Assembly: GCA_963969495.1 (NCBI GenBank)
Contig: OZ018321.1
Location: 66,725,035 to 66,789,034 of the forward strand
DNA from: Ceratothoa steindachneri
Lineage: Eukaryota > Arthropoda > Malacostraca > Isopoda > Cymothoidae
Direction: 5' to 3'
DNA: 64,000 bases
Part shown: positions 45,296-56,892 of the stretch, piece by piece
How positions within the stretch are numbered: position 1 is the stretch's first letter
Layout: each line of letters starts with the position of its first letter
Notes under the pieces: model-generated
Told to the model about the DNA's origin: nothing
The model's input: the letters and a program-made list of their open reading frames with translations, nothing else
The model's database searches: none
Position numbers and translations under genes: made by a program

Positions 45296-45489
45296 GAGAA
45301 TATGGCCTCTAACACCCAAGTAAACATCTACCTTATATTATAGGGCTGAAGAAAATACCAGCCAGAAAAAATATTGTGAACTATAAGTAAAATATTAACT
45401 AAAATTCCTGTTATAAATTCCATAGAGAAATGAATAAAACTTTATTATTTTATGTGATTGGTTAAATCATTTGAAACAATATGCTTTTT

Positions 45490-46960
45490 GGCACTCTACA
45501 CATTCCATGGAAACCCTTTATGCTTTAGTCTGAGCTTGTTTTCTTCCCCCTTTTTTAAAAAGTCTTCGTAACACATCATGCATCGTTTTCTCACAATTTT
45601 ATTATCTTGTTTCCGAGGTATTTCAGTCAATTTATGCTTTCCTATTTGTTGTCGTCGGGGAAATTTTTTACTTTTTCCTAGCCAATTTTGACTACGTTTG
45701 TGGTACAAGTATCAAGGCTCATTTTTTATCTGCGTTGTAAAACTTGTTATAGAGTATCCAAGTATTGAACATAGCAATACTGAGAAGCTGAAAAATAACT
45801 TTACGGTACCATTTGATACCGCTGCTTGCTGGATTGAAATACTCTATCATTTGATCTGATAGATCAATGCCTCCTTGATTTTATCATAGTAAACTATAAC
45901 AGAAGTCTTGGAGATGAACTCTCTTGAGCGATTCTTTTTGGTTGGTTGCTAAAATTAGGTAAGTGAAATGTTGAAATCATACTAACTTGTTTCTTGTCCA
46001 TATATTTGAATATACGAATCCCATTTGAATTCATACCTCCTAAAATATTTCCTCCTGTCAATTTGATTTTAATTAATTCTAGTAGTGTTTTCCTATTTTT
46101 CTAATTGTACTACAGAAGTCTGTATTTCTTTTGTAGGGGGGGGGGAGAAATTTGGCTAAGAGAATGCTGCTATATGAGTTATTAGTAACTAGAAATCTTC
46201 CTTTATTGAGAAGAGGTTCACAAAGCTGAATGTCTAACGAGCCTGGGTGATCAAATCCTGGTTTAAGTTGAGATAAACCTGAACCACAATAAATCTTGGC
46301 ATTTCAGACAAAACCACTTGCGTCACACAACTTAAACATTTTCAATCCATATTAATTAACATTCTTTTAAGTGTGTTGTACTGCCTAAAAAAATTCGTTC
46401 TATATGAGAGATAATAGTTTCATGTATTACTATTTCTTTATCTGGCATGTATAATTTTTTAATGTTTTCAAAGACCATTTCGCATATTTGACTAACTTTG
46501 AACAAGCGATCGCCATTAGTAGCCAATTGTTTTAAACTTAGGGAAAATCTCTCATAACACATTCCAATGTGGTGAAAAATAGGATGGAAAAAAATTGAAT
46601 CAAGCTTCCAATAGTCTTCTAATTTAGGAAACTTGAGTAAACTTGTAATGAAAGTTATGGCAACAAACTTCCTCATTTCTTCTTCATTATGGTTAGACCA
46701 TTTTTTCATTCTTGAAGTTCTTGCCAAATGTACACAAGCTAAAATTTGATTTGCATAACAATTTGTTTCTAAAACCATCAAAAGTATAACTTTTACATCT
46801 ACCATTTGTTCATAAATACTGGCAAGAGAAAAAAGGTCCTTGTTTAATACGAATTTGTAAACAAGAAATACCTGTAAATCTGAATTTCCTTCTTTTTCTT
46901 GAAAAATCACTTTTCCATTCTGATGAGGGAGAATGGGATGTCTTAGTTAGAGCTCAAATT
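45490..46960 (-). pseudogene. PiggyBac-type transposase 1, degenerate
   Basis: PiggyBac transposases cut and paste at TTAA sites using a DDE/D RNase H-like core. The minus-strand frame 46,910-46,356 gives ETNCYANQI, ARTSRMKKW, EEMRKFVAITFITSLLKFPK and LEDYWKLDSIFFHPIFHHIG. It continues with CYERFSLSLKQLA, DRLFKVSQICEMVFENIKKL and PDKEIVIHETIISH, where the usual catalytic D of VIDE is H. Further broken frames (46,050-45,720) read like KPEVI..YNKIKGGIDLSDQM and SSGIKWYRKVIFQL. The C-terminal Cys-rich tail at 45,708-45,496 contains TEIPRKQDNKIVRKRCMMCY. The terminal repeats were not identified. It is unlike the second piggyBac copy and is a separate family. Confidence 0.88.
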
Positions 46961-47136
46961 TGAGATCAAAATGAATTTTTTTTTTTAGTTTAAAATGAAA
47001 CTATTTTTGAACGCACATATTTTAGAAAAAATAACAGAAACCCCCCGAAAAATGAACACATCTCTTTCAGGAATAATACTTGATTTCACGCTAATCTACC
47101 TAGAGTAGATTGAAATAAGTGTTGGTAAAATGACGG
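46961..47136. other. AT-rich flank of the piggyBac element
   Basis: Probably 5' untranslated or terminal-repeat DNA of the transposon. No distinct end was found. Confidence 0.35.
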
Positions 47137-47356
47137 TTATTTCTAGTACTTATATTCTTAATAGATACTGTGAGCTTCAGATGTAAGTTGCTCTTGAAAT
47201 ATTTTGACTGTATAGATGATTTACAAATAACCGGAAAAATATATCAAAATTACCACTCGTCTTTCAGAAATTAGACTTAATATCACGCCTATGTACCTAA
47301 AGTTACTTTTTTTACGGCCGCCGTTTTGAAATCAATATCGGTACATAGACAATAGA
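47137..47356 (+). repeat. Direct repeat D, copy 1
   Basis: About 220 bp match 47,849-48,064 in the same orientation: GTTATTTCTAGTACTTATAT, GATGTAAGTT, TTGAAATATTTTGACTG, CACGCCTATGTACCTAAAGT and CGGTACATAGAC. Confidence 0.8.
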
Positions 47357-47848
47357 CCTATTGTGATTATTTTCCTCATCGAGAAGTTTAACTTTACACG
47401 TGAGTTCATCTTTGATTTTCTTATTTGTTCTAAATTTACATTTAAAATCTTAGCATCGTTTTTTGTCACTTAACCGCGGATTGTCGGAGTGGTTTGAAGA
47501 TTTATATTTTACAAAGAGGACATGTTGTATATAGTGGTTGTTATATTTACAGCAGAAGAGGCATTTTTAAGTTTCTTGATAACTCTTTTACTTTTCATAG
47601 TATACTAGTCCTTAAAATAAAAGGCCTATAAAGGTCATTCTAAATCATTATTTATTATTCGCCCGAGGCGCCTTTCAACCAAATTATTCATCTTCTGGGG
47701 CTATACTGATAATATAAAGAATTTCTGCTAGATAAATACAAACTCTATGTAGATATTTTACAAGTTTTGAGGAGCTACATTGAATCTATTCTTTAAAATA
47801 GAAAACTAAATTTGAGATGATAATAAAAAAAAAATATCAGGAAAAAAA

Positions 47849-48064
47849 CACGGTGATTTCTACTACTTATTTTCTTCATAGATAATGTGAGCTCCAGATG
47901 TAAGTTCCTTTTGAAATATTTTGACTGCATAGTTGATTGAAAAATAACAGGAAAATCATCAAAATTAACACTCCACTTTCAGAAATAACCTGAAGTCACA
48001 CCTATGTACCTAAAGTTACCATACTTACTGTCACCGTTTTGAAATGAATATTGGTACATAGACA
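47849..48064 (+). repeat. Direct repeat D, copy 2
   Basis: Second copy of the 47,137 repeat, about 710 bp downstream and around 80% identical by eye. It ends GGTACATAGAC just before a degenerate (TA)n run. The pair could be flanking repeats of a small element or a segmental duplication. The DNA between holds no gene. Confidence 0.8.
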
Positions 48065-48108
48065 TATATATATATAGACATATACATAGTCATATATATA
48101 TATATATG
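48060..48108. repeat. Degenerate (TA)n run
   Basis: Short TA runs are interrupted by GACATA and GTCATA. Confidence 0.85.
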
Positions 48109-48239
48109 CTGATTTTGTTGAAGACCATTGTATATTTCTCTTTTACTAATTTTCTTTGGAAACTTTGGATTTTTCCTATCTATTTTAGTTCATCGTACGG
48201 ATGTTAAACAACTTCTACGTTCATCTCTTTTTTTAAATG

Positions 48240-48770
48240 AAATGTGTTTGGTAAAAACCAAACTTGACTTCAATTGCTGAGCTTTTGATATCTACGATCA
48301 TCTTCAGAGTGTCTTTTCTCCTTTATCAGTGAAGAATCGTGAAGTCAGAATAAAAATGGGAATGAAAAGAAAACGGATTTTCGGGAATATTTATTCCTCC
48401 TCGCTTGAACGTTATGTCAAGGGAACGGGCCACTCCGGTGTGAGCGGAATTTTAAAAATAACTTTAATTGTTCGATTCCAGCCCGTAGCCTGGATGTTGA
48501 TGGCTGGCCTTTCTTCGTTAATAAAGATGGCTTCTAAGGTGTTCAGTTTGGCTTTATTTCCCTCTTTCCTTTTAATCGTGTGATATTAATCAATATATCC
48601 CTGGTTAAGCTGATGTTATGTACAATCTGCCTAGGATTTTGGAGGGCTCCATGTTGCAGGTGCATTGTCAAACACCTCGAAATTGTGGTGGTATTCATAC
48701 CAACATATTTTGAGTTGTTATGAAGCTTGTAGTCTTCATTCGGGGAGTTAAAGTCGTGAATTGTGTTCAA
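48240..48770 (-). pseudogene. Penelope-like element fragment (GIY-YIG C-terminal part) with hammerhead-like tail
   Basis: On the minus strand the frame 48,770-48,543 reads TIHDFNSPNEDYKLHNNSKY, VGMNTTTISRCLTMHLQHGA and SLTRDILINITRLKG. KYVGMTTTTxSRRLTMHLxxGA is a form I know from arthropod PLE nucleases, with KYVGM as the YIG half of GIY-YIG. After a frame break it continues LEAIFINEERPAINIQATG and NRTIKVIF, the family's C-terminal EAxxI...P.IN.Q segment. Downstream (48,320-48,270) lies a hammerhead-like core. It is heavily truncated at the 5' side. Confidence 0.72.
48270..48318 (-). ncRNA. Degenerate hammerhead-like core of the PLE fragment
   Basis: Minus strand: CTCTGAAGATGATCGTAG, then ATATCAAAAGCTC. 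CTGAAGA fits CUGANGA, TGAT can pair with ATCA as stem II, and CAAAAG stands where CGAAAG is expected. One core base is changed, so it is probably inactive. Confidence 0.5.
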
Positions 48771-49328
48771 AGATTTCAGGCGAGGCGTTTTAGCAGAAAT
48801 TGGTTTTCATAAAGAGATAGTCAACTTTGTCAATTTATAATATATATCATATAAATATTGTCTGTTTGCTTCTTAACTTTGATGTTACAGTTAACAATCT
48901 CCTTGATGTTTTGAGTCTCTCTTCTAGGCCGATGACATCTAATTTCTATAATACAGTTTGATGTTATTTACTTTTTCCTGGTTACTTTCTCTTGCATGCG
49001 TGTCTTTGAATTACAGTCTTAAGATGATTGAAGTTGTTTTTCGATCATGCTGTTCGGGAAATCGTTGTTCAAGATGGTTTGTCTTTATGCGGGAGATCTA
49101 TTAATGGAACAATTCCCACTTGGAGCAGAATTTGTATGCTTGGCAGATGTATGAACCGATTACACTACATATTTTATACCTTTCAGAACATTGACTATCC
49201 ACGTTGAGACATCTTCCCATGTCTGTACCTTTTCTTTACACTTTATTGACGTAATTACCGTTAATTTTTTGTACCTCAGGACGTATAGGTACAGAACAGA
49301 AATTCGGTCATTACTTTTGTTCTAACCC

Positions 49329-49333
<5 letters not shown>
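48771..49333. other. No recognisable gene
   Basis: Short frames only. The left part may be the decayed RT region of the PLE fragment. Confidence 0.4.
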
Positions 49334-49373
<40 letters not shown>

Positions 49374-49471
49374 TTTTTTAAAGCCCTAAAGAAATAGCGA
49401 TGAGTATCGTGATTATTTTAGCAAAGAGCACTTTATGACACAAGTTCAAATCCTGCTCCTTTGTTCATATC

Positions 49472-49559
<88 letters not shown>

Positions 49560-49643
49560 AAAGCCCTAAAGAAATGACAATGAGCGTCGTGATTATTTTA
49601 GCAAAGAGCGCTTTATGACACAGGTTCAAATCCTACTCCTTTG

Positions 49644-49740
<97 letters not shown>

Positions 49741-49835
49741 ATATATTCAAAGGCCCAAAGAAATGGCAATGAGCGTTGTGGTCATTTTAGCGAAAGCGCT
49801 TTATGACACAGATTCAAATCCTACTCCTTTGTTGA
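49334..49835 (+). repeat. Tandem array of three tRNA-like units alternating with (TA)n
   Basis: A unit of about 90 bp occurs at 49,371-49,475, 49,557-49,646 and 49,747-49,835. (TA)n runs lie between the units at 49,476-49,556 and 49,647-49,746, and another precedes the first at 49,334-49,370. Each unit reads AAAGAAATGGCAATGAGCG (A-box-like), TTTTAGC...GCGCTTTATGAC, then CACAGGTTCAAATCCTACTC (B box GGTTCAAATCC) and CTTTGTT. The T-stem and acceptor pairs are only partly complementary, so these are tRNA-derived repeats and not tRNA genes. Units 2 and 3 share more substitutions with each other than with unit 1. Confidence 0.82.
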
Positions 49836-50272
<437 letters not shown>

Positions 50273-50643
50273 TAACGTTATAGCCACGAGGAAAATGAAA
50301 CAACGGAGAACTGCGAGGCCTTTCGACTAATGGTCCTTTACTGAGCAGACTAAAAGACAGGGAAAAAGAGAAAGATATTTATACACCTGATTAATGAAAA
50401 TATGGGATATAAAGATTAAAAGGGGTGGGATTTCCAGATACCTGGAAAAAACCTATTAACAAGATGAACCGTCAGGGTTAAAAAAAAAAAAGTTTATGGG
50501 TTACAAAAGAAAGGACGGGGCAATGTTTGGGAATCACATATGCAATATGAAAAAAAAAAAAAAGTTTATACATGATAACTAGAAAATATGACAAAATAAA
50601 AATATGAGGAAAGGTTTTTTATATAAATAAGCTAAAATAACTT

Positions 50644-51164
50644 CTATGTGGTAATCATTAATTCAGAAATTTTATCTCTAAAGTCATTCTTAAACATTCT
50701 TTTGATACAAGGGTCCAAAAAATACATTCCAGGGCTGAGATTAAAATTCGAAGTCAGTTGTATAAATGCCGATTCGAAAAGATTTCGTGAAAAAAAGTCA
50801 TTTGATTTGGCAATCACAGAACTCTCCTTCCAATTAATACGATGGGAATTTTCACTCAAATGGATAAAAATGGCATTTGATGTTTGCCCAGTGCTTACAG
50901 AGTACTTATGTTGCTTAATACGCACATTCAGATCTTTGCTAGTTTGCCCAATATAAAATGAAGGGCAATCCAAACAAGGGATTTTATAAATTACGTTATT
51001 TGTTTCATTAGGGCAATTTTTTATTAACATTCTTTTTAAAGTATTAGTATAAGAGAAAACAAAATTTACATTAAGTGTTTTTAACAATGTTTTTACAGTT
51101 TCAAAGCCATTAAAATAAGGTAAAATGAGGATATTCTTGGGCGCTTCCTTCTCAATAGTACTTT
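50644..51164 (-). pseudogene. GIY-YIG endonuclease part of PLE, left palindrome arm
   Basis: The open frame has no internal stop. It reads STIEKEAPKNILILPYFNGF, the RT-to-nuclease linker, and a second linker block, SYTNTLKRMLIKNCPNETN. The nuclease shows VIYKIPCLDCPSFYIGQTSK, LNVRIKQHKYSVSTG, IFIHLSENSHRINW and NLFESAFIQLTSNF. IYKI and FYIGQT stand for GIY and YIG, CxxC (CLDC) is a typical PLE addition, R follows in RIKQH and E in FESAFI is the metal-binding Glu. All expected catalytic positions look present. RT is missing through 5' truncation at the palindrome centre. The open frame continues artificially past the centre to 51,210. Confidence 0.92.
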
Positions 51165-51170
51165 CGTTAT

Positions 51171-51693
51171 AAAGTACTATTGAGAAGGAAGCGCCCAAGA
51201 ATATCCTCATTTTACCTTATTTTAATGGCTTTGAAACTGTAAAAACATTGTTAAAAACACTTAATGTAAATCTTGTTTTCTCTTATACTAATACTTTATA
51301 AAAAGAATGTTAATAAAAAATTGCCCTAATGAAACAAATAACGTAATTTATAAAATCCCTTGTTTGGATTGCCCTTCATTTTATATTGGGCAAACTAGCA
51401 AGGATCTGAATGTGCGTATTAAGCAACATAAGTACTCTGTAAGCACTGGGCAAACATCAAATGCCATTTTTATCCATTTGAGTGAAAATTCCCATCGTAT
51501 TAATTGGAAGGAGAGTTCTGTGATTGCCAAATCAAATGACTTTTTTTCACGAAATCTTTTCGAATCGGCATTTATACAACTGACTTCGAATTTTAATCTC
51601 AGCCCTGGAATGTATTTTTTGGACCCTTGTATCAAAAGAATGTTTAAGAATGACTTTAGAGATAAAATTTCTGAATTAATGATTACCACATAG
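51171..51693 (+). pseudogene. GIY-YIG endonuclease part of PLE, right palindrome arm
   Basis: The protein sequence equals the left arm except that a 2-bp TA insertion after SYTNTL creates a stop and shifts the frame. The downstream frame restarts at the ATG at 51,307 (MLIKNCPNETNNVIYKIPC) and is open to 51,693 with the whole GIY-YIG domain (FYIGQT, RIKQH, FESAF). One linker residue differs (NVNLVF for NVNFVF). A transcript reading through both arms would fold into a hairpin of about 900 bp. Confidence 0.92.
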
Positions 51694-52105
51694 AAGTTAT
51701 TTTAGCTTATTTATATAAAAAACCTTTCCTCATATTTTTATTTTGTCATATTTTCTAGTTATCATGTATAAACTTTTTTTTTGTTTTCATATTGCATATG
51801 TGATTCCCAAACATTGCCCCGTCCTTTCTTTTGTAACCCGTAAACTTTTTTTTTTTTTAACCCTGACGGCTCATCTTGTTAATAGGTTTTTTCCAGGTAT
51901 CTGGAAATCCCACCCCTTTTAATCTTTATATCCCATATTTTCATTAATCAGGTGTATAAATATCTTTCTCTTTTTCCCTGTCTTTTAGTCTGCTCAGTAA
52001 AGGACCATTAGTCGAAAGGCCTCGCAGTTCTCCGTTGTTTCATTTTCCTCGTGGCTATAACGTTATTCATAAATTCCTCACGTTCCTTATTTTCGTGATT
52101 CAGTT

Positions 52106-52109
<4 letters not shown>

Positions 52110-52197
<88 letters not shown>
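52110..52197. repeat. (TA)n microsatellite, right of the palindrome
   Basis: A TA run interrupted once by ATATGTAT separates the palindrome from the next PLE fragment. Confidence 0.95.
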
Positions 52198-52200
<3 letters not shown>

Positions 52201-52890
52201 GCAATGTCACGCAGGAAAAATGAAAGGGTGCTTTCGAGTACATTCGAACTTTATTTAGTTCATTCAAAAGGATAACTACAAGTCAAAATAATATAATAAT
52301 GCTTTGTATAAGACAGTAAAATATAAAGTTCCTCTTTTAAGGAAAGAAATCACTAATGAGGAAGTAGGAGAAGGACGGGTAAATTTACATTATGATTTAG
52401 CTATAACAGGTAGCAAGATCAAACCAAGAGGAAGAGAGGGTCAATAACAGAGTCAACGGGATTAAGTCATTTAACGGAGAAGGAGAAAGTCTAAAGACGG
52501 AGATTAGGAGAGACAAGAGAAGCAAGCAGATACGTTTGGGGAGTAGGGCAAGACGAGAGAGAGAGAAATAAAATAATGTTAGTACAAAACCAATGAAATA
52601 ATTAAATTGACAAATCGGGTACGCATAACGATGAAGATTGCAAACAAAACTAAGAACATAAGTCCAAACTAATTTCTCTAGTAAGAATATTTTTTTTTAT
52701 AACAGCATCAATTTTAAAAAGGTCAGGGGAAATGTTAAAGTTATCGAGTTGACCTATATATGAACATTCAACAATGTTTCCAATAATTGCGTCATTTGAG
52801 CGAAAAATAATTTTTGATGAATTCCAATTCATTCTGTAAGATTTAAGTTTCAGAAACTGAAGCTTTGCTATTCCATCAAAATGGGGTGTA
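52198..52890 (-). pseudogene. Penelope-like element 3' fragment, second family
   Basis: The minus-strand frame 52,832-52,650 reads MNWNSSKIIFRSNDAIIGN, IVECSYIGQLDNFNISPDLF and KIDAVIKKNILTREISL. It is colinear with the C-terminus of the palindrome PLE (INWKESSVIAKSND...FESAFI...NFNLSPGMYFLDPCIKRM) but clearly diverged. Its non-coding 3' end (52,290-52,198) reads TGAACTAAATAAAGTTCGAA, then TTTCCTGCGTGACATTGC, the same family as fold-back 3 at 25,402. GAACT and AGTTC can pair around AAATAA as a hammerhead-like stem II before CGAA. The element begins at the edge of (TA)n. RT and most of the nuclease are missing. Confidence 0.82.
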
Positions 52891-53339
52891 AGTATAAGGA
52901 ATAAGAGAATAAATAGCGTGCGAGTTGTGATTAATGTAGAAATGGGAAAACAGCGTTAGATATGCCAAAGGTTACTTCGCGCGGCCTCGAAATCTGGCTA
53001 ATCTCTGTGGCTGAATATTTTAACACTAGAACGCCTACTGAAATTTTTTTCCTTAAACGCCCAAGGGGGTCAAAATGACCCTTTATCAAGTTTTTCTTAT
53101 AATAATTTAATTAAGTATGTTTATTTGATTCAACAAAGGGAAATAAATATATTTTTATAACCCCCAAATATTTTTTTTCAGAATAACAAATGAATAAACA
53201 ACTTTGAGATTTGAAAACCATTTTTCGTAAAATTGCTATGAAATAAGTTGTCGTATCTAAACATGCAATCCATGTTTTATTATGATATTTATTGGCAAAG
53301 AGTACACGCATACTTTAGCTTTGCAGTATACTTCCCGCA

Positions 53340-54231
53340 CACCATCTTTTTGCATTTTGTGCACCTTAATTTAGTCTTATTCTCCTTACATTGTTGACGA
53401 ACCTGACACTTGCGGCGACAATTGCCAGCTGTTTCTACTTCTTCTGAATCATAATAATCGCTATAATCTGACAGTTGCTTTGTACATAGTCTATTTTTTT
53501 ACATAATGCTCTCTTACTTCTTCCTCCACCTTTTGCATAAACTTCTTCCGTGCAATCCTTTGGCTAGTAACAGCTCGATACGTGATTACAGCATTGAACC
53601 ATGGCATATCAAGAACGTTGTAAAAAGTATGGATTGGCCACCGCCTTGACGATACCTCAACTGGGTATCTTCGCACCATTTGATCCAGAACGTCTATGCC
53701 ACATTTAGTCTTATTATAATAAGACAATGTTTCAGGTGTTTTCTTCTCATTGCTCTTAATTAGCAATAAGCAACTCATTTAGTAGTATATCTTTGTTTTT
53801 CTTCCGCTGTTATACTGTAAGAGATATACACGGCTTTCTAGAACTGATGTGTCATATAGGGGCTGGCTGGTTTTCTTCCCTTAATCTGGACTTTCTCTTT
53901 TCGCCCTATTCATTGTTCCAAAAAGGCTAGTAAATTTTTTTCTGAAGCGTTCTTGCTAAATTTAAGGATGTAAAAAAATTATCACTTGTTATATTTCTTC
54001 CAGTATTTAGATATGGCTTCATGAGTTTTAATACGAAGTCTTCGTTTTCTGTTGCATCACCTTGAATTATCTCTATCTGAAAGTATACACATAGGTATAT
54101 ATTAGTTGAGTGTATATGAAAAATATATAGATGTAAATGTTTAAATATTATTTCTTAAGGCAATTTTTATATGATTGGATTGGGATTTTTGAATCTAAAA
54201 CAGAAAGTAGTAAAATAATGGACGCTTAGTA

Positions 54232-54329
<98 letters not shown>

Positions 54330-54560
54330 GGTATATATACACATCAACATGTATTTATCTTACATGTTGCTTAGGCGACATGAATCAATTGAAGATTCCT
54401 GTTCACTATCGGATATGCTTGAAGATTCGAGAAAGAAATCTTCATCACTTGAGTCATCACGACACAATTTTCACCATCTGATTCATTATCATCAACCCCA
54501 TTAAGTTTATACAAAAGTTCACCATCACAAAGTTTAGAACGTCGTAACATTATGATGAAC
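53340..54560 (-). pseudogene. PiggyBac transposase 2, broken by (TA)n and frameshifts
   Basis: The N-terminal acidic part is read from the minus strand near 54,552: MLRRSKLCDGELLYKLNGVD, then DNESDGE. The (TA)n array then interrupts. The core resumes near 54,060 with ENEDFVLKLMKPYLNTGRNI and TSDNFFTSLNLAKNASEKNL, where D in TSDNFFTS is a catalytic Asp. Next comes 53,778-53,491 with KTPETLSYYNKTKCGIDVLD and QMVRRYPVEVSSRRWPIHTF, where D in GIDVLDQ is the last catalytic Asp. The Cys-rich C-terminal domain is nearly complete: CQVRQQCKENKTKLRCTKC, KKMVCGKYTAKL and ACTLCQ before the stop at about 53,320. The usual length is near 550-600 residues. The large frame loss around the TA array makes it inactive. 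Confidence 0.92.
54230..54330. repeat. (TA)n microsatellite inside piggyBac
   Basis: The TA run lies between the N-terminal acidic region and the catalytic core of the transposase. It must have expanded, or been brought in by another insertion, after the element arrived or in its ancestor. Confidence 0.95.
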
Positions 54561-54995
54561 GCTATTTTTTTAATTTTTTTTACCAAATACACTGCAACTA
54601 AGCAGACTCAAAATATAGGTATTCCGAAACAAAACTGATCTGCACAACAACCATGTCTATATCCACCCTTTGTGGTTCATGTCCTATCACATAAAAGACG
54701 AACGGAGAAGATAAATTTGAACATCTTATTCCATCATATTTAAGGAAACATAAATACTGTAAATTTAGATGTTCCAAGAAGGGTCAAAATGACCCCCCAT
54801 GGCCGTCGCATATAAAAAGCTGTATTATTGGTATGACACTATGTGAATTTTCAAAACAACTATACCAAATTAAATGGGCTTAGAAAATAAATAAAAGTCA
54901 AAGAGTGACGGAGGTTGGAAGGAAAATTTACCATGTGAAGTGGTTTGGAATTTGTAAAAGGGTCAAAATAACCCCTCTGGGCGTTCTAGTGTTAA

Positions 54996-56892
54996 ATTCT
55001 GATGTAATTGTGTTTTTATATTCATATTGTTTGTTTCTCTCTATAACCTTATTTTGGGGTTAAATCTTTTCAGCTTCCCCATTTTTATTTTATTTCTTAT
55101 CCTTCTTCTTGATGCTTTGTTCTTTTTTACATTTTCCTCTTTCTTCACTTTTCAGTTTCTTATATTTTCGTTTGAATATTATTACTGCTTTTACTATATT
55201 CTTTTCCCATTACGCAGTTTTCTAGATCGCTCCGTTTCTAAGATACGGCTTCGATCCCCTGGGTATTCGGAGTTCTCCTTGGAAGATTGCAGTAACCAAA
55301 GTCTCGAAGTCGTGTTCTGATGTAAATATCCATTTACATATTTATTTCATTTTCTATTCACTCGACAATTTCGTCAGTCTCAGTTCTTTAGATATTATTT
55401 TGTTTCGGGTTGGGTATATTTTGAGGTTTATCCCTTCTCCTGTTATGTTGGCTTCTTTGTTAGTTCTCTTTTCATTTTTGTTATGTTCTTTCGGTTTCTT
55501 CCTTATATTCACTTGTGCATATCTTATTTGTTTTCACCTAGTTAATCTTCATCTTTGGCTTCATCGGAGGATAACACAGATTCGTTCTCTGCTACATTTT
55601 CCTTCCTCTCATACTGCCTCTTGTTTGTCCCGTTATTGTTGTTAGTTTATTTCCTCTTCTATTTATTTTTCATTTTTTGGTTAATGTGCTTCTCGTTTTA
55701 GTTTTAACTTGTAGCGGCATGTATAAATATTACCCGTAAAAGTGTAAATGTTTACGGTTTACTCTTTACATAGCCTTTTTACCAAAAATATTTAATTACT
55801 CCTCAAACATTTTCGTTTTATTCAATAAATATATAAAACTCACATTCATTGTAATTAAAATTAATTGGATATTTCCTAATCTTATATTTATATAAAATTG
55901 TATCACTAATTATTTCCATATTTTTCATAAATAAAATAACCTATGAAATGTTAGTAAACATTTATGATGGCTGAATATTCGACTACTACGCTCTGCTGAC
56001 AAGCTACGGATAAAGCATTTTTACTTGCTTAGTGACGGATTTTGAGCACTGCCTACACAGAAGAACGCATATTCTGGAAGTTTTACAGTGAATCCCGCTT
56101 CAACCATCAAAAAGAGAGATATTTATTTTTCGTCGAAGACGCATAATTCAAGGAGGGCTTAAGCACCTCACTGCTCCCCTTCACCGCCCTGAGTTCGAAC
56201 CTGTCCGGATGTCTGCCATTCATTGATTTCGTCTTAACTATGCCGGCCAATTTGAAGGACATAATTAAGGGCTTATGTGAAAACTGGTTTGAGGCCTAGC
56301 CCACAGCGGAAGCGGAAGTCAGAAATTATCTCGATATTGGGGCATAACTGCGAGTCACGGACGGAGGAGAAATCCTCATCCCTCGGGGAACCCGGCCAGA
56401 ATCATAGAGGGAAGTACACCCGTCTCTATGTAGTTGGATGCAGTTATGGCGTATGTACCCGTGAGGGGGGTGGCAAAAACTTAGCGGTCGTTTATTCGGC
56501 CGCTATGCATTGAGTCCACCATGCTCAACCCTCTGAGGTCCCCACTCAAGACTCACTCCATCCAATCTATCACCCATAATTCTGGCAGCAAACGAGCGGG
56601 GGAACAACAGGAAAATGGACAGGGCGTTTTTCACCATTTATTGGACTCGATCCCAAACCTACTTACACCATCCTTCACCTCTACCACGTCACAATTTCCT
56701 TTTTCACTTCAAAAACCCAATGGCTACACTTTGGTTTTAGGAAGAATAGGCATCACAAGAGGAGAACAAAGACTATGGAAGCCCTCACTAAGAGAGTTCC
56801 CCTAAGGACCATCCCCGGAACGAAGACCCCCGTCAAGAAGAACTTATGCGAATCCCTCTACATTGAATTGAAAGTGGCACTAGTGAAACTTA
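54996..56892. other. No recognisable gene; T-rich, then LINE 5' region
   Basis: From 55,030 to 55,700 the plus strand is T-rich (spurious hydrophobic frames). From about 56,160 the composition becomes balanced and may be the start of the LINE ORF1 that is recognisable from 56,893, but no motif proves it. Confidence 0.4.

Larger units (their letters stand above)
53024..54991 (-). mobile_element. Complete-length piggyBac element with TTAA target duplication
   Basis: TTAA at 53,020-53,023 and 54,992-54,995 flank inverted ends CACTAGAACGCC and GGCGTTCTAGTG. Subterminal copies of the palindrome GGGTCAAAATGACCC lie at 53,067-53,081, 54,781-54,795 and, with one change, 54,960-54,974. Length is 1,968 bp. 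A (TA)n array (54,230-54,330) has grown inside the coding region. Confidence 0.95.

Noticed and set aside
49371..49835. Possible functional tRNA genes with A and B boxes
   Set aside because: The acceptor and T stems do not pair well and no normal anticodon arm forms; they are better described as tRNA-derived repeats.
55027..55645. Hydrophobic frames that look like membrane proteins
   Set aside because: The plus strand is T-rich, which yields Phe/Leu runs by chance; no signal peptide or family pattern.
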